DNA from: Ruegeria sp. ANG-R
Lineage (GTDB): Bacteria; Pseudomonadota; Alphaproteobacteria; Rhodobacterales; Rhodobacteraceae
Assembly (NCBI RefSeq): GCF_000813985.1
Contig: NZ_JWLJ01000003.1
Span: forward strand, 124,001-188,000
DNA length: 64,000 nt
Direction: 5' to 3'
The notes under the pieces are model-generated. The model saw only the letters and a program-made list of their open reading frames with translations, was not told the DNA's origin and searched no databases. Below are positions 17,564 through 26,798 of the stretch, in pieces (the stretch's first letter is position 1; every line of letters starts with the position of its first letter). The translations under genes and the position numbers were made by a program.

Positions 17564-19328
17564 GGCAACGTACCTTATGGCCGGGCTCCAACTCTACCAG
17601 TGAAGGTATCACGGTGTCGGAAAATCGAAAGGCGTCATCCCAACTGTCAGGTGAACCCGCACCAAGCGCGACCAGTTTCAGGTCAATCGGACGGTTAATA
17701 TCCGGTTCGGGCTGGGCGGCGATCAGTGCCTTGGTATAGGGGTGACGTGGATTGTAGAACAGGGTTTCGGGCGGGGCTTGTTCGACGACAAGACCCCGGC
17801 GCATCACGGCGACTTCGTCGGCAATGCGTGCGACGACGGCCAGATCGTGCGAGATGAACAAATAAGACAGGTTCAGGCCGTCCTGAAGGTTTTCGAGCAG
17901 CGTCAGGATTTGTTCCTGCACCGAGACATCCAGTGCCGAGGTCGGCTCGTCGCACACGATCAGGGCCGGGTCCAGCATCATTGCGCGCGCGATCGACAGG
18001 CGTTGCCGCTGTCCGCCCGAAAAGGCGTGTGGATAACGTTTGAGCATATCCGAGTTCAGCCCGACCCGCTGCAACATCTCGGCAGCCTTGTCGCGCTGCT
18101 CGGCTGTGGTGCCGAGGCGATGAATCTCCAATGGCTCGGTCATTGCATCCTGAATGCGCATCCGTGGGCTGAGAGAGCTGTAGGGGTCCTGAAACACCAT
18201 CTGAGCTTTACGCTGAAAGGCGGTGCGCTCGGCCCGTGTCATATTGTGAACGGTGATGGGTTCGGATTCGCCGGTCGTGCGGAACAACACCTCGCCACCG
18301 AGGTCCGGTAGCTCAGCGCCAAGTGCGATTCGCGCTGCTGTGGTTTTACCCGAGCCGCTTTCACCCACAATCGCAAGCGTCTTGCCGCGCGCCAGTTTCA
18401 TATCCACGCCACGGCAGGCGTGGATCAGCTTGTCGGCCTTCCAGCCTTTGCTGGAGCGCATCGTGTAGGTCTTCGAGACCCCGGTCATCTGTAGAATCAG
18501 GTCTTCGTCGGGCATCGGCAAGCCCACCGCTTCCCGATCAGGAATCTGCGGTGCAGCATCGAACAGTTGCTGCGTGTAGGGATGCGCGGGTTTGTTTAGG
18601 ATCGGTTCGGCCGGACCGGCCTCCATCACGCGGCCTTTGTGCATCACAACGACCTGCTCGGCCATGTTGGCGACCACCCCCAGATCATGAGTGACCAGAA
18701 TCAGCGCCATGCCGGTCTCGCGCTGCAATTCTTTGATCAGCCCCAGAACCTGTGCCTGGGTGGTGACGTCCAGTGCCGTCGTCGGCTCGTCCGCAATCAA
18801 CAGTTCCGGCTTTGAAACCATAGCCATGGCGATCATCGCCCGCTGACGCATACCCCCGGACAGTTCGAACGGATAGCTGTCATAGGCACGGGCCGGGTCG
18901 GGGAAGCCTACTCGGTCAAACTGGTTCAGGACCTGTTTGCGCGCCTCTGCCTCGGATGCACCGCGATGCAGCCAGAGAACCTCGCTGACCTGGTTGCCGA
19001 TTTTATGCAGGGGCGAAAGTGATCGCATCGGTTCCTGAAAGATCATGGAAACCCGATTGCCGCGAATGCCGCGCATCTGACGTTCGCTGAGTTCGGTCAG
19101 ATTCGCAGTGCCTTTGGAATCGTTCAGGACAATCGTTCCGCTGCGAATCTGAGCGGTGCGCGGCAAAATGCGCAATGCCGCTCGGCACGAAATCGTCTTG
19201 CCCGACCCGGATTCACCAACCAATGCCAGTGTTTGGCCCGGCTCAACATCAAAGCTGACATCGCGGACAACCGAAGGGCCCGAGCCGAAACCGATGCTGA
19301 GATCCCGAACGGACAACAACGCACTCAT
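17556..19328 (-). CDS. Fused double ATPase of a peptide-type ABC importer (DppD-DppF fusion)
   Basis: A 590-residue protein with two complete ATP-binding cassettes. Cassette 1: Walker [11 protein letters not shown] near residue 35, signature [12 protein letters not shown] and Walker [13 protein letters not shown]. Cassette 2: Walker [11 protein letters not shown] near residue 318, signature [15 protein letters not shown] and Walker [13 protein letters not shown]. Each cassette ends with an oligopeptide-transporter C-terminal segment ([15 protein letters not shown]). The arrangement resembles GsiA/YejF. It is the first gene of the five-gene operon and energises the two permeases. Confidence 0.93.
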   Translation of the reverse strand: MSALLSVRDLSIGFGSGPSVVRDVSFDVEPGQTLALVGESGSGKTISCRAALRILPRTAQIRSGTIVLNDSKGTANLTELSERQMRGIRGNRVSMIFQEPMRSLSPLHKIGNQVSEVLWLHRGASEAEARKQVLNQFDRVGFPDPARAYDSYPFELSGGMRQRAMIAMAMVSKPELLIADEPTTALDVTTQAQVLGLIKELQRETGMALILVTHDLGVVANMAEQVVVMHKGRVMEAGPAEPILNKPAHPYTQQLFDAAPQIPDREAVGLPMPDEDLILQMTGVSKTYTMRSSKGWKADKLIHACRGVDMKLARGKTLAIVGESGSGKTTAARIALGAELPDLGGEVLFRTTGESEPITVHNMTRAERTAFQRKAQMVFQDPYSSLSPRMRIQDAMTEPLEIHRLGTTAEQRDKAAEMLQRVGLNSDMLKRYPHAFSGGQRQRLSIARAMMLDPALIVCDEPTSALDVSVQEQILTLLENLQDGLNLSYLFISHDLAVVARIADEVAVMRRGLVVEQAPPETLFYNPRHPYTKALIAAQPEPDINRPIDLKLVALGAGSPDSWDDAFRFSDTVIPSLVELEPGHKVRCHV

Positions 19329-19555
19329 GCGGGTTTTCCACCCGGCTGGCCGCTAGATAACATCGGCTTAGTGAACTCCCTGTCTTTTTTGCGCAGTCTC
19401 GCGCGGTTGGGGCGGGCTAGTCAAACACCTTCTTTACCTGAATTGTCGCGGAAGCGTGAAACTTGGCCTGTATGGCTACACAAAGTCTTGAGATTTTGTC
19501 ATCAAAGGCGCAATCGGCACCTTGTTCGTGTCGACGCCAAAAAAAGAGGTTCCCC

Positions 19556-20053
19556 GTGTCCGAGCATCAAAGCCGTCTGGATCTGTTCATTGACCGTATG
19601 GTCTCGCAGCGCGCCTGTCTGGACTATGCAATCGCGCGGACGGCAGATCAGTCCGGCCCGGTTTTTGAGTTGGGCCTGGGCAACGGGCGCACTTATCACC
19701 ACATGATTCAGCATATTCAGGATCGTCCTGTTTACGTTTTTGAACGTGCCGTGGCCTCCCACCCGGATTCGACCCCGCCCGAGGATCTCGTGATTTTGGG
19801 CGATGTGCGTGAGACACTGCCCGCGTCGGTTGCGCGATTTGGTGCGTCGGCCAGCCTTATTCACGCCGATCTTGGGGGGCACAACCGGCAAAAGAACGAT
19901 GTTTTTGCCCGCCTCGTCTCACCCCTGATCGAGCCGCTGCTGGCGCCGGGCGGGCTGATGGTCTCCAGTGACCGCATGTATTTCGAAACGCTGACCGAGC
20001 TGCCGCTGCCGGAAGGCGCCGTGGAAGGGCGCTGCTTCATTTATCAACGTTGA
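19556..20053 (+). CDS. Small class I SAM-dependent methyltransferase, second copy
   Basis: A 165-residue paralog of the gene at 2740-3216. The two share SRLD at the start, the motif I block LGLGNGRTYxH, HPDSTPP, and a PGGLxxS segment; most of the rest is diverged. A GTG at 19556 is chosen because AGAGG lies just upstream and the protein then begins where its paralog does; the open frame extends upstream without family similarity. It is monocistronic, divergent from the ABC operon and 92 nt before a GST gene. The substrate is unknown. A different acceptor from its operon-bound paralog is likely but unproven. Confidence 0.78.
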   Translation: MSEHQSRLDLFIDRMVSQRACLDYAIARTADQSGPVFELGLGNGRTYHHMIQHIQDRPVYVFERAVASHPDSTPPEDLVILGDVRETLPASVARFGASASLIHADLGGHNRQKNDVFARLVSPLIEPLLAPGGLMVSSDRMYFETLTELPLPEGAVEGRCFIYQR

Positions 20054-20145
20054 TCCGCCGCGGGATCACTTTGCATTCCGACTAGCTCAGTCCGGTCAGG
20101 ACAGTCTAACTTCAGAAGCGTGACGTTTCAGGAGGGACTGTTCCG

Positions 20146-20775
20146 ATGCTGTTCTACGATTGCTCAACCGCACCCAGCCCGCGCCGTGCCCGGATGTTCA
20201 TTGCGGAAAAGGGGCTGCAAATCGAAACTCGTGACATTTCGATCGCCAAAGGCGAACAGTTGAGCGATGCGTTTCGTGCAGTGAATCCCGGTGCGACGAT
20301 CCCGGTTCTGATCACGGATGAAGGTGCGACGCTAACAGAGAATCTCGGCATTGCCGCATATCTCGAGGCGCGGTTTCCCGAGCCGCCGTTGCTAGGTCGA
20401 ACTGCGGATGAAAAAGGCCAGGTTCTGATGTGGAATGCTGTTGCCGAGCAGCAGGGCGGTGCGCCGATTGCTGAAACTCTTCGCAATACCCATCCCTCGT
20501 TCAAGGATCGCGCGATTACCGGTCCGATGAGTTATGCGCAAATACCGGAATTGGCGCAGCGGGGTGCTGAGCGGGTAGATGCCTTCTTCGATCTGCTCGA
20601 AACCCGTCTGAGCGATAGCGAATTCGTTGCGGGCAACACGTTCTCTCTGGCCGATATTACCACATTCGTGTTTGTCGATTTCGCCCGCGTCATCAAGAAG
20701 CGCATTCCCACAGGGAACATAGCGACACTTGCCTGGTTTGACGCCATCCAAGCACGCCCAAGCGCACAGATTTGA
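20146..20775 (+). CDS. Glutathione S-transferase family protein
   Basis: A 209-residue cytosolic GST. The thioredoxin-like N-terminal domain starts LFYDCSTAPSPRRARM (probable catalytic Ser/Cys region) and includes the cis-Pro motif ATIPVLITDEG and the glutathione gamma-Glu contact TENLGIAAYLEARFP. The helical C-terminal domain has the N-capping region GNTFSLADITTFVFVDF. An AGGAGGG ribosome site is 9 nt upstream. It conjugates or reduces electrophiles with glutathione; no specific subclass can be assigned. It stands alone between the methyltransferase and the methylated-amine cluster. Confidence 0.9.
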   Translation: MLFYDCSTAPSPRRARMFIAEKGLQIETRDISIAKGEQLSDAFRAVNPGATIPVLITDEGATLTENLGIAAYLEARFPEPPLLGRTADEKGQVLMWNAVAEQQGGAPIAETLRNTHPSFKDRAITGPMSYAQIPELAQRGAERVDAFFDLLETRLSDSEFVAGNTFSLADITTFVFVDFARVIKKRIPTGNIATLAWFDAIQARPSAQI

Positions 20776-20873
20776 TGCTGCAAATATAGTGAACTTCGAA
20801 CTGTACAGAAATGTCTAGACAGAAGTGAACAGTACCTCTAGCGTCCAATTCGGATCATTCAGCGGAGGTCGGG

Positions 20874-23276
20874 ATGAAGTCTCAGTATCGTGTCGTAGTC
20901 ATCGGTGGCGGCGTTGTGGGCGCCTCGGTTCTGTATCACCTTGCCAAGTTCGGCTGGTCCGATGTGGTGATGTTGGAGCGTCGGCGTTTGGCCTCGGGCT
21001 CGTCCTGGCACGCGGCAGGGGGCATCCATGCGCTGAACGCCGATCCCAACATGGCGTCTCTTCAGGCCTATACGATCGATTTGCTCAGCGAGATCGAAAA
21101 GGAATCGGGTCAGAACATCGGCCTGCATATGACCGGCGGCCTGACCTTGGCTGGCACGCCTGAACGGTGGGAGTGGCTGCAGGCCAACTACCGCATCTTT
21201 CAATCTATCGGCATTGATGATTGCGAATTGTTATCCCCGGAAGAGGCGCAGAAACGTTGCCCGATCATGTCAACCGACGGCGTGCTTGGCGCAATGTGGG
21301 CGGATCGCGAAGGCTATATCGACACCACTGGAACGGTTCAGGCCTATGCCACGGCGGCCAAAAAGCGCGGAGCCGAGTATTACGAGGAAACCAAGGTCGA
21401 ACGCCTGACGCAGACTGCGGATGGCTGGGAAGTTGTGACCGACAAGGGCACGATCACGTGTGAGCATGTGGTCAATGCCGCAGGTCTCTGGGCCAAGCAG
21501 GTGGGCCGTATGGCAGGGGTCGAACTGCCGGTGTCGCCACTCAAACACCACTATCTGATCACAGATACAGTGCCTGAAGTTGCCGAGGCTGATTTCGAGA
21601 TGCCGATGACCGTCGACCTCGAAGGTTTTACCTATATGCGGCAGGACCAGAAGGGCGTTCTGGTCGGTATCTATGAGGTCGATCATGAACACTGGGCCAT
21701 GGACGGTGCGCCTTGGAATTACGGCGAAGAGCTGTTTCAGGAACAGCTCGACCGGATCGAGAATGAATTGACGCTCGGTTTTGAACGCTATCCGTCAATC
21801 CAGAATGTTGGCATCAAAACATGGGTGAATGGCGCGTTCACCTTCTCGCCAGATGGTAACCCTTTGGTCGGTCCGGTGCCCGGTAAGCGCGGGTATTGGT
21901 CAGCCTGTGCGGTGATGGCCGGGTTCCTGCAGGGTGGTGGCGTGGGCAAGACGCTGGCCGAGTGGATGATCCATGGCGAGCCAGAGGCTGATGCGTGGCC
22001 GATGGACGTGGCGCGCTATGGCGATTTCGCGCAGAATAAACGCTATATTCGCGAGACAACGGGACAGTTCTATTCGCGTCGGTTTGTGATGACCTATCCG
22101 AACGAACAGTTGCCTGCTGGCCGGCCACTGAAAATGGCTCCGGCCCATGACGCGATGACCGAAGCGGGATGCAAATGGGGTGTGAGCTGGGACCTCGAAG
22201 TGCCGCTCTACTTCGCGCCGAAAGGGTTCGAGGAGACGCCGACGCTCAAACGTTCAAACGCACACGATATCGTGGCCGAGGAATGCAAGGTGATCCGCGA
22301 AGGCGTGGGCCTGCTAGACATCTCGGGATTCTCGCGGTTTGAGGTCTCGGGGCCGAACGCCGAGGAGTGGCTCGACAAAGTCATGGCCTCAAAACTCCCC
22401 GCGCCGGGACGGGCCAAGTTGGCCCCAATGCTGGGCGAGAACGGACGGCTCAAGGGTGATCTGACCGTGCTCAACTGGGGCGATGGCACTTGGTGGATCA
22501 TGGGCAGCTACTATCTGCGTGCCTGGCATATGCGTTGGTTCGATGATCACATGATGGATGGCGTCCAAATTCGCGATTTGGGCGAGGAATATTGCGGCTT
22601 TGCCGTGGTTGGACCGAAATCGCAGGCCGTGGTCGAGAAGCTGGCAGAACAGGACATCTCGGGCCTGAAATTCATGGGCTGCGGCGATTTTGATATCGGT
22701 CTGGTGCGTGCCCGTGTCGCCCGTATGTCGGTGACTGGCGAAAAGGGCTACGAGATCAACTGCCGCTACGGCGATCACATCAAGCTGCGTCGGATGTTGC
22801 TGGAGGCCGGAGCTGATGAGGGCATCCGGGAATGCGGCTTCAATGCGATGTTGTCGACACGCCTGGAAAAAAGCTTTGGCATCTGGTCGGCGGAATTTAC
22901 GCAGCTTTATACGCCGGGTATGACGGGCATGGATCGCTGGATCGATTGGGAAAAAGATTTCGTTGGTAAAGACGCCGCATTGGCTGAACGCGATGGAAAT
23001 GGACCAGCACAGGTGCAGGTTACATTGGAAATCGAAGCGCAGGACGCGGATGCAAGCGGGTATGAGCCGATCTGGGCCAGCGGTGAACGCGTGGGTTTTG
23101 TCACTTCGGGCGGATACGGTCACTATACCGGCAAGTCTCTGGCAATGGCGCTCGTCAATCGCGACATGGCCGTACCGGGAACCGAATTGTCAGTGCATGT
23201 TGTGGGCGTCGAGCGGCCGGCACGGGTTATTGAACCGTCGCCTTACGATCCTCAGGGTAAAGCGATGCGAGGTTGA
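20874..23276 (+). CDS. Dimethylglycine/sarcosine dehydrogenase-like flavoprotein with GcvT domains
   Basis: An 800-residue protein with an N-terminal DAO-type FAD domain (VVVIGGGVVGAS at residues 7-18) and C-terminal aminomethyltransferase (GcvT) domains ending in GYGHYTGKSLAMALVN. His46 in SGSSWHAAGG is at the position where mammalian dimethylglycine dehydrogenase binds FAD covalently. The reaction expected is oxidative N-demethylation with the one-carbon unit passed to tetrahydrofolate. GGAGG precedes the ATG. It is first in a cluster with an MttB homologue (2-nt gap), a TetR regulator and another flavoprotein, pointing to methylated-amine or betaine catabolism. The exact substrate among dimethylglycine, sarcosine and relatives is not settled. 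Confidence 0.86.
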   Translation: MKSQYRVVVIGGGVVGASVLYHLAKFGWSDVVMLERRRLASGSSWHAAGGIHALNADPNMASLQAYTIDLLSEIEKESGQNIGLHMTGGLTLAGTPERWEWLQANYRIFQSIGIDDCELLSPEEAQKRCPIMSTDGVLGAMWADREGYIDTTGTVQAYATAAKKRGAEYYEETKVERLTQTADGWEVVTDKGTITCEHVVNAAGLWAKQVGRMAGVELPVSPLKHHYLITDTVPEVAEADFEMPMTVDLEGFTYMRQDQKGVLVGIYEVDHEHWAMDGAPWNYGEELFQEQLDRIENELTLGFERYPSIQNVGIKTWVNGAFTFSPDGNPLVGPVPGKRGYWSACAVMAGFLQGGGVGKTLAEWMIHGEPEADAWPMDVARYGDFAQNKRYIRETTGQFYSRRFVMTYPNEQLPAGRPLKMAPAHDAMTEAGCKWGVSWDLEVPLYFAPKGFEETPTLKRSNAHDIVAEECKVIREGVGLLDISGFSRFEVSGPNAEEWLDKVMASKLPAPGRAKLAPMLGENGRLKGDLTVLNWGDGTWWIMGSYYLRAWHMRWFDDHMMDGVQIRDLGEEYCGFAVVGPKSQAVVEKLAEQDISGLKFMGCGDFDIGLVRARVARMSVTGEKGYEINCRYGDHIKLRRMLLEAGADEGIRECGFNAMLSTRLEKSFGIWSAEFTQLYTPGMTGMDRWIDWEKDFVGKDAALAERDGNGPAQVQVTLEIEAQDADASGYEPIWASGERVGFVTSGGYGHYTGKSLAMALVNRDMAVPGTELSVHVVGVERPARVIEPSPYDPQGKAMRG

Positions 23277-23278
23277 CC

Positions 23279-24823
23279 ATGGCTACACGGGAGCGAGGAG
23301 GCCGGAGACGGGGGCGTAGCGCGGATGCGTCACCGCAGCCCAGCCGTGATGTAAACTATCGCCAATTGCGAAATCCATTCCCCTTGATGGAGGTGTTTCC
23401 GGCAGAGCAAATCGCGGATATGCACGAAACCGCGCTACGAACGCTTGAGGAACTTGGCGTCAAAGTTCTGCTGCCCGAGGCGCGCCGCATCTTTTCTAAG
23501 GGCGGCGCACGGGTGGATGAAGACAGCGAAATGGTCTTTATCGGGCGCGAGATCGTAGATGCAGCAGTTGCCTCGGCACCCAAATCAATCTCCTGCCGAG
23601 CCGGGGCGCGGCGACGGGATTTTACTCTGGAACTCGGCAGTCTGGTGTTCCAGCCGGGGGCAGGGGCGCCAAACGCCACCGATTTGGAACGCGGGCGCCG
23701 CCCGGCTACCGGGCAGGATTATCTTGAGTTCCTGAAACTCACCCATCATTTCGATGTGTTCCAGATGATCTCGCCCCAGGTTGAGCCGCAGGATGTGCCG
23801 ACAAACCTGCGGCACTATTTCACGACCAAGGCGCAGATGGAGCTTACAGACAAATTCCCATTCTTCTTCTCGCGCGGAACGCCGCAGGTGATGGACTGTT
23901 TCGAAATGCTCTCGACCGCGCGGGGCCTGTCTGACGATGAGTTCCGCGCCAATGCCCACTGTTATACGATCATCAACACCAACAGCCCGCGCACTCTGGA
24001 CATCCCGATGGCACAGGGCCTGATCGATTTTGCCCGACACGGTCAGATGTCGATCATCACCCCTTTTACCCTGATGGGGGCGATGGCACCGATTACGGTG
24101 GCCGGGGCGATTACGCTGTCCCATGCCGAAGCGCTGGCGGCGTTGACGCTGACCCAACTGACCAATCCCGGCGCGCCGGTTTGTTATGGAACCTTCACCA
24201 GCAATGTCGACATGAAGTCTGGTGCGCCAGCTTTCGGAACGCCCTCGCACTTTCAGGCTTCGCTGGCGGCCGGACAACTGGCGCGTCACCTCGGGTTGCC
24301 CTGGCGGTCGGCGGCGGGTTCGGCCGCGAACATCAATGACGTACAGGCCGCCAATGAGAACCAGTTCGGTCTGTGGGGCTGTTTGATGGCCGGGGCCACT
24401 GTGATCATCCATTCAGCGGGTTGGCTGGAAGGCGGTTTGACCGTGTCATTTGAGAAAATGATCTGTGACGCCGAAGTGTTGAACATGGTGGCCGAACTTT
24501 GCGCCGGCGCGCAGGCAGGTGGGGCCGAAATCGGGTTTGACACCGCCCTGCGCGAGGTCGAACCCAGCGGCCATTTCTTCGCTACCAGCCAAACGATGGA
24601 ACGCTACAATACTGCGTTCTATGAACCGCATGTACATGACTATGCCAACTTTGGCACATGGACCGAACGTGGTTCCGTGGATGCAAATCATCGTGCAACT
24701 GGGGTCTGGAAAGAAATTCTGGCGAATTTCGAAGCGCCGGCTCAGGACGCAAACCGTATTGGTGCACTGCAGGACTTCATCGTGCGTCGCACCGAAGAGG
24801 GTGGCGCACCACCGGAGAGTTGA
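23279..24823 (+). CDS. Trimethylamine methyltransferase (MttB) family protein, non-pyrrolysine type
   Basis: A 514-residue MttB-superfamily barrel: RNPFPLMEVFPAEQIADMHE at the N-terminus, TALRTLEELGVKVLLPEA, PFTLMGAMAPITVAGAITL and AGSAANINDVQAANE in the core. True MttB of methanogens reads an in-frame UAG as pyrrolysine; this gene is uninterrupted, so it belongs with the non-Pyl homologues, of which MtgB (glycine betaine:corrinoid methyltransferase) is characterised. Family members methylate a corrinoid protein, but no corrinoid-protein gene is in the window. It starts 2 nt after the dehydrogenase stop. A basic Arg/Gly-rich N-terminal tail of about 25 residues is unusual. The methyl donor is probably a quaternary or tertiary amine. 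Confidence 0.85.
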   Translation: MATRERGGRRRGRSADASPQPSRDVNYRQLRNPFPLMEVFPAEQIADMHETALRTLEELGVKVLLPEARRIFSKGGARVDEDSEMVFIGREIVDAAVASAPKSISCRAGARRRDFTLELGSLVFQPGAGAPNATDLERGRRPATGQDYLEFLKLTHHFDVFQMISPQVEPQDVPTNLRHYFTTKAQMELTDKFPFFFSRGTPQVMDCFEMLSTARGLSDDEFRANAHCYTIINTNSPRTLDIPMAQGLIDFARHGQMSIITPFTLMGAMAPITVAGAITLSHAEALAALTLTQLTNPGAPVCYGTFTSNVDMKSGAPAFGTPSHFQASLAAGQLARHLGLPWRSAAGSAANINDVQAANENQFGLWGCLMAGATVIIHSAGWLEGGLTVSFEKMICDAEVLNMVAELCAGAQAGGAEIGFDTALREVEPSGHFFATSQTMERYNTAFYEPHVHDYANFGTWTERGSVDANHRATGVWKEILANFEAPAQDANRIGALQDFIVRRTEEGGAPPES

Positions 24824-25507
24824 ATGAATACAAAACCCGTCCTCCACCGGGATGACCCCGAAGCCGAACCTCTGACTGGCAACGTCAAGGTCACGCGTGA
24901 CGATTGGTTGAACGTGGCCATGGACGTGTTGATCTCGGATGGGGTCGAGCAGGTGAAGGTCATGAACCTTGCCGAGCGGATGGCAGTCTCTCGCTCATCA
25001 TTCTACTGGTATTTCAAGTCCCGACAGGAATTGCTGGATGCGCTTCTGGCACGATGGCAGGCAACCAACACCGCCGCACTGATCGCGCAATCCGAATTGC
25101 CCGCGGAGACGATAACGGCCGCGGTTTGCAATGTTCAGCGTTGCGTCGTGAATACAGAACTGTTTGATACGGCGCTCGATTTTGCCGTTCGGGACTGGGC
25201 AAGGCGGTCGGGAAAAGTGCGGCGGATGCTGGACCAATCCGATGCGAGTCGACTGGCAGCGTTGCGTGCGATGTTCATCCGTTTCAACTATGATGCGACC
25301 GAGGCCGAGACCCGCGCACGCGTGCTGTATTATATGCAGATCGGCTATGATCTTGCGCAGTTGAACGAGCCGATGGCGATCCGGTTATCGATGGTTCCGC
25401 ACTACCTTTACGTCTTTACCGGGGTCGAACCTCGACCCGAAGAGATCACCGAATTCAGCGCATATGCAAAACGTTTCTGGGAAGGGGCAGGACATGAGCC
25501 AACCTGA
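24824..25507 (+). CDS. TetR/AcrR family transcriptional regulator
   Basis: A 227-residue regulator. The N-terminal TetR helix-turn-helix spans about residues 24-75 with VKVMNLAERMAVSRSSFYWYFKSRQELLDAL. The rest is a helical ligand-binding domain without recognisable specificity. Its ATG directly follows the TGA of the mttB-like gene and its end overlaps the next flavoprotein by 14 nt, so it is embedded in the methylated-amine operon. It is the obvious candidate to control this operon in response to the amine or a degradation product. Confidence 0.9.
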   Translation: MNTKPVLHRDDPEAEPLTGNVKVTRDDWLNVAMDVLISDGVEQVKVMNLAERMAVSRSSFYWYFKSRQELLDALLARWQATNTAALIAQSELPAETITAAVCNVQRCVVNTELFDTALDFAVRDWARRSGKVRRMLDQSDASRLAALRAMFIRFNYDATEAETRARVLYYMQIGYDLAQLNEPMAIRLSMVPHYLYVFTGVEPRPEEITEFSAYAKRFWEGAGHEPT

Positions 25508-26798
25508 CGCAATCATCATCGGAACCGGTGTTATAGGCGCGGCAATCGCGTTTGAGATGGCCAAATCAGGCTGGAAAACCCTTTCGCTGGATCGGAACGC
25601 TCAGGTCGGGCACGGTTCGACCGCAGGTTCATGCGCGATCGTCCGGATGCATTATTCGACCCTAGATGGCACGGCGTTTGCGTGGGAAGGCTATCATTAT
25701 TGGCGCGAGTGGGCGGGTTATCTGGGTTTGCCCGATAGCGCAGATCTGGCTCAGTTCCGTGAAACCGGCTGTCTGGTTATGAAGACCGAGGCCAACGGAT
25801 TTCTGGAGAAGCACAAGAAATACAGTGCTGAACTGGATTGCCCGTTTGAAGAATGGACGCCCGAACAAATCACAGAACGCCTGCCGATTTATACGCTGGA
25901 TAGCTTCGCTCCGGCGCGGCGCATGGATGATCCTGAATTTGGCCAGCCGAACGGAAAACAGGTTCAGGGCGCAGTGTTCTGGCCAAAGGCGGGTTACGTT
26001 ACCGACCCGGCTTTGTCAGCGCAAAACCTGATGGAGGCGGCCAAGCTGCACGGTGCCGAAGTTCGAACCGGTGCCGAGGTTCGCGAAATCCTGACCAGTG
26101 AAGGGCGCGTAGCAGGCGTCAAACTTGCCTCGGGCGAAGAGATTCATGCCAATGTGGTTGTGAATGTCGCCGGTCCCGGATCGGCGATCATCAATGAAAT
26201 GGCTGGGGTTCTGAGCGATATGACCATTACCACCCGCGCCTTGCGGCAGGAAGTGGTCCACGTGCCCGCACCTGAGGGGTTTGATTTCGAAACACAGGGC
26301 ACAATTGTCTCAGATAGCGACATCGCGCTTTATTGTCGTCCTGAGCATGGCAATCACATTTTGATCGGCTCGGAAGACCCTGCGTGTGACCCGCATCAAT
26401 GGTGCGAGGACGACATAAGTTACAACCACGACTTCACAGACCAATGGACTACGCAAGCCATGCGCTTTGCTCAGCGGGTTCCCAGCCTCGGGATACCCTC
26501 CAGAACTCGGGGAGTGGTCGATTTGTATGATGCCTCGACCGACTGGATTCCGATCTATGACAAGTCCAGTCTGCCGGGTTTCTACATGGCCTGTGGCACC
26601 AGCGGCAACCAGTACAAGAACGCGCCAATCGCAGGCAAGATGATGGCGTCGCTGATCGAGCATGTCGAAGGCGGTGCGGATCATGACGACAAGCCGATGC
26701 AGTTTGAACTGCCCTATATCGGGCGTACAATCGACACTGGTTTTTATTCACGCAAGCGAGCGGTCAATACGGACAGCAGTTTCTCGGTTCTCGGTTAG
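25494..26798 (+). CDS. FAD-dependent oxidoreductase of the DAO family (sarcosine oxidase/dehydrogenase-like)
   Basis: A 434-residue flavoprotein. The dinucleotide-binding motif IIIGTGVIGAAIAFEMAKSG is at the N-terminus, followed by HGSTAGSCAIVRMHYS; the C-terminal half has GVVDLYDASTDWIPIYD and FYMACGTSGNQYKNAP. ATG 25494 was chosen for its GGGGCAGG upstream element and family-like N-terminus. Unlike the 800-residue protein upstream it has no GcvT domain. It probably oxidises an N-methylated amino acid released by the cluster. The stop shares TTAG with the convergent indolepyruvate oxidoreductase stop. Confidence 0.87.
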   Translation: MSQPDAIIIGTGVIGAAIAFEMAKSGWKTLSLDRNAQVGHGSTAGSCAIVRMHYSTLDGTAFAWEGYHYWREWAGYLGLPDSADLAQFRETGCLVMKTEANGFLEKHKKYSAELDCPFEEWTPEQITERLPIYTLDSFAPARRMDDPEFGQPNGKQVQGAVFWPKAGYVTDPALSAQNLMEAAKLHGAEVRTGAEVREILTSEGRVAGVKLASGEEIHANVVVNVAGPGSAIINEMAGVLSDMTITTRALRQEVVHVPAPEGFDFETQGTIVSDSDIALYCRPEHGNHILIGSEDPACDPHQWCEDDISYNHDFTDQWTTQAMRFAQRVPSLGIPSRTRGVVDLYDASTDWIPIYDKSSLPGFYMACGTSGNQYKNAPIAGKMMASLIEHVEGGADHDDKPMQFELPYIGRTIDTGFYSRKRAVNTDSSFSVLG

